Assembly: GCF_029639405.1 (NCBI RefSeq)
Contig: NZ_CP121274.1
Span: 1,178,001 to 1,242,000, forward strand
Source of the DNA: Microbacterium proteolyticum
GTDB lineage: Bacteria; Actinomycetota; Actinomycetes; Actinomycetales; Microbacteriaceae
DNA length: 64,000 nucleotides
Reading direction: 5' to 3'
Part shown: in pieces, positions 28,165-39,073 of the stretch
How positions within the stretch are numbered: position 1 is the first letter of the stretch
Layout: every line of letters starts with the position of its first letter
Translations under genes and position numbers: made by a program
The notes under the pieces: model-generated
What the model was told of the DNA's origin: nothing
The model's database searches: none
The model's input: the letters and a program-made list of their open reading frames with translations, nothing else

Positions 28165-28938
28165 GTGTCCACGGTCGAGCAGCCCCTCACGCGCCGCGCG
28201 TCCCGACGTCGTCCGCAACGACGACGCCGGGTCACCGTGCTGGGCGTGCTCGGGGATCTGCTGCTGACGGCCGGCGTGGTCGTGCTCCTCTTCGTCGGCT
28301 GGCAACTGTGGATCGGCGATGCGATCATCGGCGCCCAGTTCAAGAGCGAAGCCGGCGCCCTGACCGAGGAGTGGGCGGCCGCTCCGGCGACCCCGAGCCC
28401 TTCGGCCTCGCCCGACGGCTCCGGTCCCGTGGAGGCTCCCGCCCTGGCGCAGCCCGGGAACGGCGAGGTCTTCGGAGTGCTCCGGGTCCCCCGTCTCGGA
28501 CCCGACTACCAGTTCAAGCTCGCCGGGGGCGTGAGCGCCTCGGTGACCCTGGACCCCATCGGGATCGGCCACTACCCCGACACCGCGATGCCGGGTCAGC
28601 AGGGCAACTTCGCCATCGCCGGGCACCGCGGCAGCCACGGCGCCCCCTTCGCCGACCTGCCGTCGCTGCGCATCGGTGACGCGGTCGTCGTCGAGACGCC
28701 CGACGGCTGGTACACCTATCGCTTCCGCAACCTCGAGTACGTCCGCCCCGACGGCGTCGAGGTGCTGCTTCCGACCCCGCAGCAGCCCGAGGTCCAGGCC
28801 ACCGACAAGCTGATCACGATGACCACGTGCAGCCCGCGGTACGGCTCCACGGAACGCGCCATCGCGTACGGCGTCTTCGAGTCCTTCACCCCCCGCGCGG
28901 ACGGACCGCCCGCGTCGCTGACCACCGGAGCCGCCTGA
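28165..28938 (+). CDS. Class E sortase
   Basis: 257 aa from GTG. An N-terminal membrane anchor lies at about 24-48 after an Arg-rich start, and a Pro/Ser linker at 75-95. The sortase domain has His154 (AGHRGSHG), Cys222 (TMTTCSPRYG) and the catalytic Arg in STERAIAYG. Class E enzymes anchor or polymerise surface proteins, often using LAXTG motifs. No substrate gene is evident nearby. Its stop overlaps the next ATG by one base. Confidence 0.92.
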   Translation: MSTVEQPLTRRASRRRPQRRRRVTVLGVLGDLLLTAGVVVLLFVGWQLWIGDAIIGAQFKSEAGALTEEWAAAPATPSPSASPDGSGPVEAPALAQPGNGEVFGVLRVPRLGPDYQFKLAGGVSASVTLDPIGIGHYPDTAMPGQQGNFAIAGHRGSHGAPFADLPSLRIGDAVVVETPDGWYTYRFRNLEYVRPDGVEVLLPTPQQPEVQATDKLITMTTCSPRYGSTERAIAYGVFESFTPRADGPPASLTTGAA

Positions 28939-29093
28939 TGTACGGAGCCCTCTGGCGCGTGCTGCCCGGACCCTGGTGGGTCCGCCTGCTCATCGTCCTC
29001 GTGCTGGTCGCCGCCGTCCTCTACGGGCTGTTCTTCTATGCCTTCCCGTGGGTGAGCGACATCCTCTATCCACAGGAGGTCACGGTCGAGTGA
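28938..29093 (+). CDS. Small membrane protein, 51 aa
   Basis: 51 aa: MYGALWRVLPGPWWVRLL, one membrane helix at about 15-38, then a short acidic tail. It overlaps the sortase stop (TGATG) and the next gene's start, so it is translated in the same operon. Similar mini-proteins occur beside class E sortases in actinobacteria. Function unknown; a helper of the sortase is only a guess. Confidence 0.8.
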   Translation: MYGALWRVLPGPWWVRLLIVLVLVAAVLYGLFFYAFPWVSDILYPQEVTVE

Positions 29094-29731
29094 GCTTCCA
29101 CGTCGTCGTCGTGGACAATCGCGACAGCTTCGTGCACACACTCGCCGGCTACGTCGCGGGTCTCGGCGCCCGCGTGACGATGCACCCGGCCACCGCCCCC
29201 GGTGTCGTCGCCGCGGTCGCGGCCGCGGACGCCGTGCTGGTCTCCCCCGGGCCGGGGCATCCCGTCGACGCCGGCGCGTCGATAGACGTCGTGCGTGCGG
29301 CCCACGCCGACGGCATCCCCCTCCTCGGGGTGTGTCTGGGGCATCAGGCCCTCGCGGTGGCCTTCGGAGCGGAAGTGACCAGAGCGCCCGAACTGCTCCA
29401 CGGGATCACCAGTTCCGTGCACCACGACGGTCTCGGCGTGTTCGCGGACCTGCCCGATGGGTTCCGGGCCACGCGCTACCACTCGCTCGCCGTGGACCCC
29501 GCCACCGTGCCGGACGATCTCGTCGTCACCGCCCGCAGCGAGAGCGGCGTCATCATGGGTCTCGCCCACCGCAACGCGCCACTGACCGGCGTGCAGTTCC
29601 ACCCCGAGAGCATCCTCACCGAGGGCGGCCACGCTCTGCTCGGCCGCTGGCTCGAGGATGCCGGACTCCGAGGCGCGGCTGAGCGCGGGCGGAGCCTGCA
29701 CCCCCGACGGGGTCAGGGACCGGTGCAGTAG
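29090..29731 (+). CDS. Class I glutamine amidotransferase (TrpG/PabA type)
   Basis: 213 aa from GTG 29090, with AGGAGGT nine bases upstream. The catalytic triad is Cys82 (GVCLGHQA), His171 and Glu173 (VQFHPESI). It supplies ammonia to an anthranilate or aminodeoxychorismate synthase; no partner gene is in the window. It takes the position called trpG in M. tuberculosis, beside pknB. Its 3' end overlaps the convergent pknB end by 19 bases. Confidence 0.9.
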   Translation: MSFHVVVVDNRDSFVHTLAGYVAGLGARVTMHPATAPGVVAAVAAADAVLVSPGPGHPVDAGASIDVVRAAHADGIPLLGVCLGHQALAVAFGAEVTRAPELLHGITSSVHHDGLGVFADLPDGFRATRYHSLAVDPATVPDDLVVTARSESGVIMGLAHRNAPLTGVQFHPESILTEGGHALLGRWLEDAGLRGAAERGRSLHPRRGQGPVQ

Positions 29732-31413
29732 GTCAGAGTGATCTCGCTGTGCACCGGCACCTCGCCGGGCGCGAGCGACTGCGTCTTGACCAGCGACGGG
29801 GTCGTGGCCGGGCAGCCGGCATCCTCTTGCGTGCTCACGGTCAGCTGCTTGTCGTCCGACTCCAGCTCGCGCTTGGCGACGTCGACGGGATAGCCCTCGT
29901 AGTTGACGATGACGACGGTTCCGCTGGCGACGACGAGGTTGACGGTGGTGCCCTTGGCGACCTCGGTTCCGGATGCCACGCTCGCCGTCATCACGACGCC
30001 CGCGGCGAGGGCCGGATCGGGTTTGCGCTGCACCAGGCCGAGGGACAGGCCGGCGGACTCGAGCGCAGCGCGGGCCTCGGTCTCGGTGATCCCCTCGAGC
30101 GTCGGGACCTTCGCGGTATCGGCACCCGAGGAGACATAGACGGACACCTCCTGACCCGCGGCGACCGACGTGTCGGCGCCGGGGGTCGTGCGCACCACGT
30201 TGCCGGCCGCGATGGTGGCATCGGCGACGTCGATGCGCTTGGCGGAGAGGTCTTCCTTCTCGAGCGCCTGGACCGCGTCGTCGTAGGTCATGTCGACGAC
30301 GTTCGGGACCGTGCGTCCGGCCGAGGGCACGTCCGTCGACGGCTGGATCTGGATGACCCAGAGCAGAACCGAGATGAGGAGGACGGCCAGGATGGCGACT
30401 CCGGCCCAGATCCACGCGACCGGCGGACCGGGCTGCGTGCGGCGCATCGTGGTGTCGGTGCTGAGCTGACGGAGCGACCGCGCGGTCTCCGCCGCCTGAC
30501 GCGGGTTCGGGCCGTACAGCTCGTTCGACAGCGCCGACATCTGACGCTTCGTGGGTTCCTTGCCCTCGACCGTGGCATCCAGGTCTTCGCGGAAACCGGC
30601 GGCGTCCTGCGGGCGCTGGAACGGGTCTTTCGCGAGGGCGCGGAGGACGACCGCGTCGAGCGCGCGCGGGACCGTGTCGTTGATCTCGCTGGGAGGGAGG
30701 GGCGCCTCGCTCACGTGCTGGTACGCCACGGCGACCGGGGTGTCGCCCCGGAACGGGGGACGGCCGGTGAGGAGCTCGTAGAGCACGACACCGGTGGAGT
30801 ACAGGTCGGCGCGCGCGTCGACCGACTCGCCCTTCGCCTGCTCCGGCGAGAAGTACGCCGCCGTGCCCACGATCGCCGTGGTCTCGGCGACCGTGGAGGA
30901 GGAGTCGGACACCGCGCGGGCGATCCCGAAGTCCATGACCTTGATGCGACCGGAGTCGGTGATCATCACGTTGCCGGGCTTGATGTCGCGGTGCACGACA
31001 CCGGCACGGTGCGAGTACTCGAGGGCCTCCAGGATGCCGTCGACGTAGCGCAACGCGTCGTCGATGGGCACCGGGCCCGCCGCGACGACGTCTTTCAGGA
31101 GGCGCCCGTGGACCAGCTCCATGACGATGTACGGAACGGGACGTTCGTGCCCGTCGGCTCCCACCTCGACGTCCTCGCCCGCATCGAACACCCGCACGAT
31201 CGTCGGGTGCGCCATGCGCGACGCCGCCTGGGCCTCGAGACGGAACCGCGTGCGGAACGCGGCGTCGCCGGCGAGGTCGGCCTTGAGGATCTTGATCGCC
31301 ACCGTGCGCCCGAGCGTCTGGTCGTAGCCGCGGTAGACGCTGGCCATACCGCCACGACCGATGAGGTCGTCGACGCGGTAGCGTCCGGAGAGGACGCGCG
31401 TCTCAGTGGTCAC
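29713..31413 (-). CDS. pknB: Ser/Thr protein kinase PknB with PASTA domains
   Basis: 566 aa. The kinase domain spans about 11-275: Gly-rich loop GRGGMASVY, Lys41 in VAIKILK, HRDIKPGN at 141-148 and DFGIA at 161. A membrane helix lies at about 330-355. The extracellular part has three recognisable PASTA repeats (VPNVVDMTYDDAVQALEKE and following) and a further weak repeat at the end with two cysteines. It senses muropeptides/lipid II and controls growth and division. It is last in the fhaA-fhaB-pstP-rodA-pbpA-pknA-pknB operon. Confidence 0.97.
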   Translation of the reverse strand: MTTETRVLSGRYRVDDLIGRGGMASVYRGYDQTLGRTVAIKILKADLAGDAAFRTRFRLEAQAASRMAHPTIVRVFDAGEDVEVGADGHERPVPYIVMELVHGRLLKDVVAAGPVPIDDALRYVDGILEALEYSHRAGVVHRDIKPGNVMITDSGRIKVMDFGIARAVSDSSSTVAETTAIVGTAAYFSPEQAKGESVDARADLYSTGVVLYELLTGRPPFRGDTPVAVAYQHVSEAPLPPSEINDTVPRALDAVVLRALAKDPFQRPQDAAGFREDLDATVEGKEPTKRQMSALSNELYGPNPRQAAETARSLRQLSTDTTMRRTQPGPPVAWIWAGVAILAVLLISVLLWVIQIQPSTDVPSAGRTVPNVVDMTYDDAVQALEKEDLSAKRIDVADATIAAGNVVRTTPGADTSVAAGQEVSVYVSSGADTAKVPTLEGITETEARAALESAGLSLGLVQRKPDPALAAGVVMTASVASGTEVAKGTTVNLVVASGTVVIVNYEGYPVDVAKRELESDDKQLTVSTQEDAGCPATTPSLVKTQSLAPGEVPVHSEITLTYCTGP

Positions 31414-31452
31414 GGGGGAACTCCTGGCGTGGTGGGGGATCGGTTTCGCGGG

Positions 31453-33198
31453 TCAGCGGCTGGCGCTGGGGTTCGGCGTGGGCGTGCTGGCGCCCGTGAT
31501 CGCCGCGGTCGCCTCGCCGGACGAGACGGTCCGGTCGGTGCCGGAGCAGCTCACCGTGTACGTCACCTTCAGCGTCTGCCCGGGCGAGTTGCTGACCTGG
31601 AGCTGCGCGCTGCGTGCATCGGGCGCGAACGACGACGTCGACTGACCGTTCTGGAACGTGCCCTGGGTCGCGGTGAAGTTGTACGACGCGACGTTTCCGG
31701 TGCCGGACGGGCAGGTGTACGCCTGCCAGGTGACCTCGACGGTGCCGCCGGCCGTGGCCTGGCTCGGCTCGATGGTCGGCGTGGCCGGCGTGGGAAGCTG
31801 CGTCTGCTCGCCGAACACGCGCAGAGTGATGACCGTTCCCGCGGGGACGCGACCGGTGGGGGTCACGGTGTCGACGGTGCCGACCTGCTCGGGCGAGGTC
31901 GCGGCATTGCCGGTCTCGCAGTTGGCGCCGAGGTCGGCGTCGCCGAGGATCGCGCTGGCCTCGTCGCACGTCTTGCCCGGCAGGCCGAGCGCGTTGACGT
32001 CGATGAGCTGCGAGGACTGCGTCGGGGTCGACGACGGGGTCGAGGCACTGCGCGAGGGAGTCGCGGAGCCGGACGTCGACGGGGACGGGTCGGGATCGGC
32101 CGAGTTCTGGTTGCTGAGCACCGCGAACAGCGTGCCGCCCAGAACGAGCAGCAGCAGCGCGATGAGAGCGACCAACGGCCACGTCCACGGGCTGCGCTTC
32201 TTCTTCTGCGGGCGGGCGTCCTCTTCCGTGTGCTCCTCGGAGAGGAGCGACGTCGCGGCGGGTGCAGGCAGCAGGCGCGTCGCGGCGGAGGTCTGCCCCG
32301 CGGTGAGCAGCTGCGTGGCCTCGTCGGCGACCGCGACACCCGCGGCGATCGCGGGGACGGCACCGGCGGCCGCGGCCAGGTCTCCGCGACGAAGCGCCGT
32401 CGCCGCGCGCGACACGGCAGCAGCTGAGGCCGGGCGGTCGTCGGGCTTCTTCGCGATCATCGCCATCACGAGGTTCTGCACCGGGACGGCGACGGTGGGC
32501 GGCAGCGGCGCGGGCTGCTCGTTGATCTGCGCCATCGCGATCGCGACCTGCGACTCGCCCGTGAACGGACGCTTGCCCGCGAGGGACTCGTACGCGACGA
32601 TGCCGAGCGAGTAGATGTCGGTCGCGGGGGATGCCGGGTGGCCGGACGCCTGCTCGGGCGACAGGTACTGCACCGTTCCCATGACCTGACCGGTCGCGGT
32701 GAGCGGCACCTGGTCGGCGATGCGGGCGATGCCGAAGTCGGTGATCTTCACCCGACCGTCGGGCGTGATCAGCAGGTTGCCGGGCTTGATGTCGCGGTGG
32801 ACGAGGCCGGCGGCGTGCGCGGCCTGCAGGGCCGCCGCCGTCTGCGCCACGATGTCGAGGGTCTTGTCGGTCGACAGCGACCCCTCGCGTTCGAGGATCG
32901 TGGAGAGCGCCTCGCCGGGCACGAGCTCCATCACGAGGAAGGCGCTGCCGTCCTCCTCGCCGTAGTCGAACACGCTCGCGATGCCCTCGTGGTTGACGAG
33001 TGCGGCGTGGCGCGCCTCGGCGCGGAAGCGCTCGAGGAAGCCGGGGTCGCCCATGTACTCGTCTTTGAGGATCTTGATCGCGACGGTACGTCCGATGACG
33101 TGGTCCGTCGCTTCCCACACCTCGCCCATCCCGCCGATCGCGATCCGCGAATCCAGCTCGTAGCGTCCTCCGAAGGTCACTCCTTGCGTCGGTCTCAT
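31453..33198 (-). CDS. pknA: Ser/Thr protein kinase PknA with unusual ectodomain
   Basis: 581 aa. The kinase domain spans about 13-270 with Lys42 (VAIKILKDEY), HRDIKPGN (Asp136) and DFGIARI. A Lys/Arg stretch and membrane helix follow at about 335-360 (WPLVALIALLLLVLGGTLFA). The outside part has a Ser/Thr/Pro linker, one PASTA-like repeat (LPGKTCDEASAILGDADLG) and an Ig-like segment with two cysteines, whereas mycobacterial PknA lacks PASTA repeats. The ATG overlaps the pbpA stop by four bases. Confidence 0.95.
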   Translation of the reverse strand: MRPTQGVTFGGRYELDSRIAIGGMGEVWEATDHVIGRTVAIKILKDEYMGDPGFLERFRAEARHAALVNHEGIASVFDYGEEDGSAFLVMELVPGEALSTILEREGSLSTDKTLDIVAQTAAALQAAHAAGLVHRDIKPGNLLITPDGRVKITDFGIARIADQVPLTATGQVMGTVQYLSPEQASGHPASPATDIYSLGIVAYESLAGKRPFTGESQVAIAMAQINEQPAPLPPTVAVPVQNLVMAMIAKKPDDRPASAAAVSRAATALRRGDLAAAAGAVPAIAAGVAVADEATQLLTAGQTSAATRLLPAPAATSLLSEEHTEEDARPQKKKRSPWTWPLVALIALLLLVLGGTLFAVLSNQNSADPDPSPSTSGSATPSRSASTPSSTPTQSSQLIDVNALGLPGKTCDEASAILGDADLGANCETGNAATSPEQVGTVDTVTPTGRVPAGTVITLRVFGEQTQLPTPATPTIEPSQATAGGTVEVTWQAYTCPSGTGNVASYNFTATQGTFQNGQSTSSFAPDARSAQLQVSNSPGQTLKVTYTVSCSGTDRTVSSGEATAAITGASTPTPNPSASR

Positions 33199-34658
33199 TT
33201 GCCCAGCACCGCCTCCATGACCTTCTTCGCTATCGGGGCGGCGATCTCGTTGCCGCTCCCGCTCTGACCCTGGCCCCCGCCGTTCTCCACCACGACAGCG
33301 ACAGCGACCTTCGGGTCGTCCGCCGGGGCGAATCCGGTGAACCAGAGAGTGTAGGGACGAGTGTCGTTCTCTGCGGTGCCGGTCTTACCCGCCACCTCGA
33401 CCCCGTCTATTCTTGCATTCGACGCCGCGCCGTCCTGGACGTTCGCCTTCATCATCGTGACCATCTGGGCCGCGAGGTTGGAGTCCAGCGCGCGGCCGTA
33501 CTCGCTGCTGGATCCCTCGGTGCTCGAGAGGTCCGTTCGGATCACCCGGTCGATCATGCGCGGGTTCATGACGACGCCGTCGTTCGCGATGCCGGCCGAC
33601 ACCATCGCCATCTGCAGCGGAGTCGCGCGCACCTGCCCCTGGCCGAAGCCGCTGAGCGCCGTCTGGGGCGCGTCGAGGTTCGAGGGGTACGTCGAGGGCG
33701 TGGAGGCGAAGGTCGAGTCCGGGACCATCGCGAACGAGGAGTTGAAGCCGTACTTCTCGGCCTCGGCGCGGATCGCGTCGTCGCCGAGCTCGACGGCGAG
33801 CTCCGCCATCGGGATGTTGCAGCTCAGGCGCAGAGCCGTCGCGATCGTGACGGTGTCGCCGTCGCCGCACGCTCCGCCACCGGCGTTGCTCACGACGCTC
33901 GAGGACTGGGGCAGCGTGTACGAGGAGACGTTCGGGAACGTCGAGTCGGGCGTGTAGCGGCCGGATGCGAGGGCTGCCGAGGCCACGACGAGCTTGAAGG
34001 TCGAGCCGGGCGGGTTGAGATCGCCCTCGATCGCCCGATTGTCGAGCGGCTTCGACGGGTCGGCGGTGAGCTGGTCGTACGCGGCGTTCACCGCGTCCGC
34101 ATCGTGCACGGCGAGCAGGTTGGTGTCGTAACTCGGCTTGGACACCATGGCCAGGATCCGGCCCGTGGACGGCTCGATCGCGACGACGGCGCCCTGCTGG
34201 TCGCCGAGGGCGTCCCAGGCGGCCCGCTGGACGTCGGCATCCAGGGAGAGTTCGACGTTCGACCCGCGCTGCACCTCGCCCGTCACGGTGCGTTCGATGC
34301 GGCTGAAGAAGTCGTTCTCGTCGGAACCGCTGAGCACGGCGTTCTCGGCGGACTCGATCCGGGTCCGCGCGTCGAGGACGGGGTTCATGTAGCCGGTGAC
34401 GGGCGCCCACATGTCGGCATCCACGTACTGACGTTGCCAGCTGTAGACGTCCTCGGAGGGGACGGACGAGGCGATCGCCGTTCCGCTGACGATGATCGAG
34501 CCGCGCTGGATCTCGTAGGAGTCGTACAGCGCACGCCGGTTGCCGGCGGTGTTCGCGAGGTTGGCCGCCTGGCCGACCTGGATGACGCTGGTCGACACGA
34601 ACAGCGCGAGGAACATCGCCAGCATGACGATGCTGAGGCGTCGGAGTTCTTTGGTCAC
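33195..34658 (-). CDS. pbpA: Penicillin-binding protein (transpeptidase) PbpA
   Basis: 487 aa from GTG 34658, with GGAGG upstream. It has an N-terminal membrane anchor (about 9-27) and a class B transpeptidase domain. Motifs are SxxK as STFK at 219-222, SxN as SCN at 279-281, and KTGTAE near residue 430. It cross-links peptidoglycan with the glycosyltransferase RodA encoded just upstream. The length is usual for actinobacterial PbpA. Confidence 0.96.
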   Translation of the reverse strand: MTKELRRLSIVMLAMFLALFVSTSVIQVGQAANLANTAGNRRALYDSYEIQRGSIIVSGTAIASSVPSEDVYSWQRQYVDADMWAPVTGYMNPVLDARTRIESAENAVLSGSDENDFFSRIERTVTGEVQRGSNVELSLDADVQRAAWDALGDQQGAVVAIEPSTGRILAMVSKPSYDTNLLAVHDADAVNAAYDQLTADPSKPLDNRAIEGDLNPPGSTFKLVVASAALASGRYTPDSTFPNVSSYTLPQSSSVVSNAGGGACGDGDTVTIATALRLSCNIPMAELAVELGDDAIRAEAEKYGFNSSFAMVPDSTFASTPSTYPSNLDAPQTALSGFGQGQVRATPLQMAMVSAGIANDGVVMNPRMIDRVIRTDLSSTEGSSSEYGRALDSNLAAQMVTMMKANVQDGAASNARIDGVEVAGKTGTAENDTRPYTLWFTGFAPADDPKVAVAVVVENGGGQGQSGSGNEIAAPIAKKVMEAVLGK

Positions 34659-34704
34659 GGTGCCTCCTCCAGGGTGCGGGTGCGGACGGACGGGACGGTG
34701 CTCA

Positions 34705-36101
34705 TCAGCCGATCACCACCCGGGGACGGCTGCGGACGGCATCCGAGATGCGCAGGAGGAACGCCACGATGATCCAGTTCGCGACCAGCGACGATCCGCC
34801 GGCGGCGAGGAACGGAGTGGTGAGGCCGGTGAGGGGGATGACCCGGGTCACACCGCCGACCATGATGAACACCTGCAGCGCGATCGTGAAGGAGAAGCCC
34901 GTCGCGAGGAGCTTGCCGAAGTCGTCCTGGCCGGCGAGACCGACCCGGATGCCGCGGCTCGCGAAGACCATGTAGAGCGCGAGGATCGCGAACAGGCCGA
35001 CGAGACCCAGCTCCTCGCCGAGGCTCGGCACGATGTAGTCGCTCTGCGACAGCGGCGTGATGTACGGGCGGCCCTGACCGAGTCCCGTGCCGAAGAGACC
35101 GCCGTGGGCGAGGCCGAAGATGCCCTGGGTCAGCTGGTAGCTGCCGCCGTCGGCATCGATGACCTCGGGGTTGAAGGCGTCGAGCCAGTTCGTGAAGCGG
35201 CCGTTGACGTACGGCAGGACGCGGGATGCCAGGAACGCCCCGGTCGCGGCCAGGACGACACCGATCAGGACCCAGCTGGTCTTGCCGGTGGCGACGTAGA
35301 GCATCGCGACGAACATCCCGAAGATCAGCAGGCCCGTGCCGAGGTCGCGCTGGAGCACGATGATGCCGAGCGAGACGAGCCAGATGATCAGCAGCGGACC
35401 CAGCTCGCGGGCGCGCGGCCACGTCATGAACAGGAAGCGCGTCCCCGTGGAGGTGAGGCTCTCGCGGGTGCGCACGAGGTAGCCGGCGAAGAAGATCGCC
35501 AACGCGATCTTGGCGAGCTCGCCCGGCTGGAAGGACACGAACCCGAGCGAGACCCACACGTCCGCGTTCTGCTCGGTGCCCAGGCCCGGGACGAAGGGGA
35601 GCAGGAGCAGCAGGATGCCGATGAGGCCCGAGAGGTACGTGTACCGGAACAGGACGCGGTAGTTGCGCACGAAGACGACCACGAGCAGGGCCGCGACCAG
35701 GGCGATCGCCGCCCAGGCGATCTGGCGGATGGCCGTGGCATCCCACCCCTTCAGACCCACCGCGAGGTCGATCCGGTAGATCATCGCGATCCCGAGGCCC
35801 GTGAGGACGGTCGCGATGGGGAGCACGAACGGGTCGGCGTCCCGGGCGCGCAGGCGCAGCACGACGTGGAGGACGAGCGCGAGCAGGGCGGGGATGCCGG
35901 CGAGCATCAGGTAGCCCGACTCGATCGCGCCGTTCACCCCGAGCTGCACCAGCACGATCGCCGCGCCGTAGACGGCGATCGCGAACAGCAGCAGGCCGAG
36001 CTCGCGGTTGCGCTGCTTGGCGGGCGTCCGGATCTTCTTCAGCGCGCGCATCACGGCGGTGTCGGTGGACACCTCTGGCGATCGCGTCAGCTTCTGGTCG
36101 G

Positions 36102-36105
<4 letters not shown>
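34705..36105 (-). CDS. rodA: SEDS peptidoglycan glycosyltransferase RodA/FtsW
   Basis: 466 aa from ATG 36105, which overlaps the pstP stop by four bases. About 12 membrane helices. SEDS motifs include FQPGELAKIALAIFFAGYL, VLQRDLGTGLLIFGMF and the large extracytoplasmic loop ending in SDYIVPSLGEELG. It polymerises glycan strands from lipid II with PbpA. The position matches rodA in the M. tuberculosis operon. Confidence 0.96.
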
Positions 36106-37340
<1,235 letters not shown>

Positions 37341-37349
37341 GGAGGCGGG

Positions 37350-37892
37350 TTACTTCCGCAACTCGAAGGTCGTCGCGCCGACCTTGATCGGAGCGCCCAC
37401 CTTCACCTGGACCGGGGATGCCACCCGCACCCCGTCATGCGTGGTCCCGTTCGTGGAGTCGAGGTCCTGCAGCATCCACTGGTCGCCCCATAGCACGAGT
37501 CGTGCGTGGTGGCTGGAGGTGTAGTCGTCGCGGATGACCAGGCCCGACTCGCTCGAGCGGCCGATGGTGAGGGGTTCGGTTCCGAGGGGGAGTTCGAGCC
37601 CCGCCTTGGGACCGCTCGTGATGACGATGCGCGAGACGGACGCGGTCGTCGCGAGGCCGCCGGCGGGGGCGGGGACCGGTGCGGCGGGACGCTTCACCTG
37701 CGTCGTCTCGGCGTTCGGCGACGACGTGGGGGCGGGGGCTGAGGGAGCCGGGGCGGATGCCGAGGGCTCGGGGAGCTTGCGGACCTTCACGCCGAACAGA
37801 TCGGCCCGCAGCGAATAGACGACGCCGAACACGAAGAACCAGAGCAGCACGAGGAAGCCGCCCTGCAGAAGAAGAAGAGTCAGTGGACTCAT
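37350..37892 (-). CDS. fhaB: FHA-domain protein FhaB/FipA type
   Basis: 180 aa from ATG 37892. An N-terminal membrane helix lies at about 5-28, a Pro/Ala/Ser linker at about 42-85, and a C-terminal FHA domain at about 95-178 with IGRSSESGLVIRDD, SSHHARL and DLDSTNGT. It binds phospho-Thr on kinase substrates. It corresponds to M. tuberculosis Rv0019c. The ATG overlaps the fhaA stop by four bases. Confidence 0.95.
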   Translation of the reverse strand: MSPLTLLLLQGGFLVLLWFFVFGVVYSLRADLFGVKVRKLPEPSASAPAPSAPAPTSSPNAETTQVKRPAAPVPAPAGGLATTASVSRIVITSGPKAGLELPLGTEPLTIGRSSESGLVIRDDYTSSHHARLVLWGDQWMLQDLDSTNGTTHDGVRVASPVQVKVGAPIKVGATTFELRK

Positions 37893-38626
37893 GACAGGGG
37901 CCCCCGGTCCCGGACGTCGAAGAGCTGCGTCGCATCGGACGGCGCCGCTCGCCGTGCGGTCTGTGCCTGCGCGACCACACGGAAGACGATAGCGGTGCGG
38001 CCGATCGAGATGGTCGAGTCCGGCGGAAGTGCGGCCTCGGATACCTTCCGACCGTTGAGGGTCGTTCCATTGGTCGAGCCGAGGTCGCGGACCATCGCGC
38101 GCTCGCCGTCCCACAGGATCTCGACGTGCTTGCGGCTCGTGCCGGCGTCGGGGATCGTGATGTCGGCGTCACTGCCGCGGCCGATGACCGTGCGGGCCTT
38201 CACGAGCGGGTGGCGGGTGCCGTTGATGTCGACGACTCCGCGCCACGACACCTGACCCTCGCTCGTGCGCGAATCCACACGAAGGGTGCCGGTCGACAGT
38301 GAGGTGTCGCGCTCGACCGAGATCGTCACCGGTCCGGCGAACGAATACCCCTGCGTGCGGGCGTGCTGCTTGACGAGGGTGTCGAGTTCGGTCACGAGGG
38401 TCGAGCCGAGGGCGCTCATCTTCTCGTCGTCCGCGGGCGACAGGCGCACCGTGAAGGCGTTCGGCGCGAGGATGCGCTCACGGCTCACGACGACGGCGTT
38501 CTTGTCGAGCTCGCTCCGCAGCGCGGAGGCGATCTCCACGGGCTGGATGCCACTGCGGAAGGTCTTCGCGAACGCACCGTTGACGGCGCGTTCGAGACCC
38601 TTCTCGAAACTGTCGAGTAGCCCCAC
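37889..38626 (-). CDS. fhaA: FHA-domain protein FhaA (DUF3662 plus FHA)
   Basis: 245 aa. The N-terminal DUF3662 domain (about 1-125, starting MGLLDSFEKGLERAVNGAFA) is joined by a short linker to an FHA domain (about 145-220) with IGRGSDADITIPD, TSRKHVE and DLGSTNGT. FhaA binds phosphorylated MviN and regulates peptidoglycan precursor supply in mycobacteria. The linker is far shorter than in M. tuberculosis Rv0020c. It is the first gene of the seven-gene operon. Confidence 0.96.
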   Translation of the reverse strand: MGLLDSFEKGLERAVNGAFAKTFRSGIQPVEIASALRSELDKNAVVVSRERILAPNAFTVRLSPADDEKMSALGSTLVTELDTLVKQHARTQGYSFAGPVTISVERDTSLSTGTLRVDSRTSEGQVSWRGVVDINGTRHPLVKARTVIGRGSDADITIPDAGTSRKHVEILWDGERAMVRDLGSTNGTTLNGRKVSEAALPPDSTISIGRTAIVFRVVAQAQTARRAAPSDATQLFDVRDRGPLS

Positions 38627-38779
38627 GAGACTCCTTCAGGCAGGCAGACCAGTAGGCACATCGTAGTCAGCACGCCTGGACAGGTCATGGATGCCGGTCC
38701 CGGACACGTTTCATCGGGGGTCCGTGGCCGTGATATTCTCGGGAAGTTGAGTCTGCGGCATCCGTGGACGCAGCGAATC

Positions 38780-38863
38780 GCGCGAGTGGCGGAATAGGTA
38801 GACGCGCTGGCTTCAGGTGCCAGTGCCCGCAAGGGCGTGGGGGTTCAAGTCCCCCCTCGCGCA
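38780..38863 (+). tRNA. tRNA-Leu (CAG)
   Basis: 84 nt with the long variable arm of class II tRNAs (TGCCCGCAAGGGCG). The acceptor stem GCGCGAG pairs with CTCGCGC. The anticodon loop CTTCAGG reads CAG, and the T-loop is GTTCAAGTC. It is divergent from fhaA. CCA is not encoded. Confidence 0.97.
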
Positions 38864-38873
38864 CAGAACGAAG

Positions 38874-38900
38874 AAGGCCCCGGATTCATCCGGGGCCTTT
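38874..38900 (+). terminator. Terminator after tRNA-Leu
   Basis: A perfect 12-bp inverted repeat (AAGGCCCCGGAT / ATCCGGGGCCTT) with only two bases between the arms, followed by T. Both orientations are flanked by A or T bases, so it may act on both strands. Confidence 0.85.
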
Positions 38901-39073
38901 CGTCGTTCTCGGTGGGTGCGGGAGGTCCTCGCGGCGGTCCGGGAAGCGTGGAGTTGCGCGAAATTCGCGCCTTCGCGGCTCGCCCCGGCGCGGACTCACC
39001 CGGGGGCCGGGAGAATGCCGCCTATGACGTACCGGCTTCACCTCACCCTCATCGCGGCTCGACCGGACTCCTC

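Noticed and set aside
29749..32427. 892-aa antisense frame over pknB and pknA
   Set aside because: Shadow of two kinase genes with unmistakable motifs on the minus strand.
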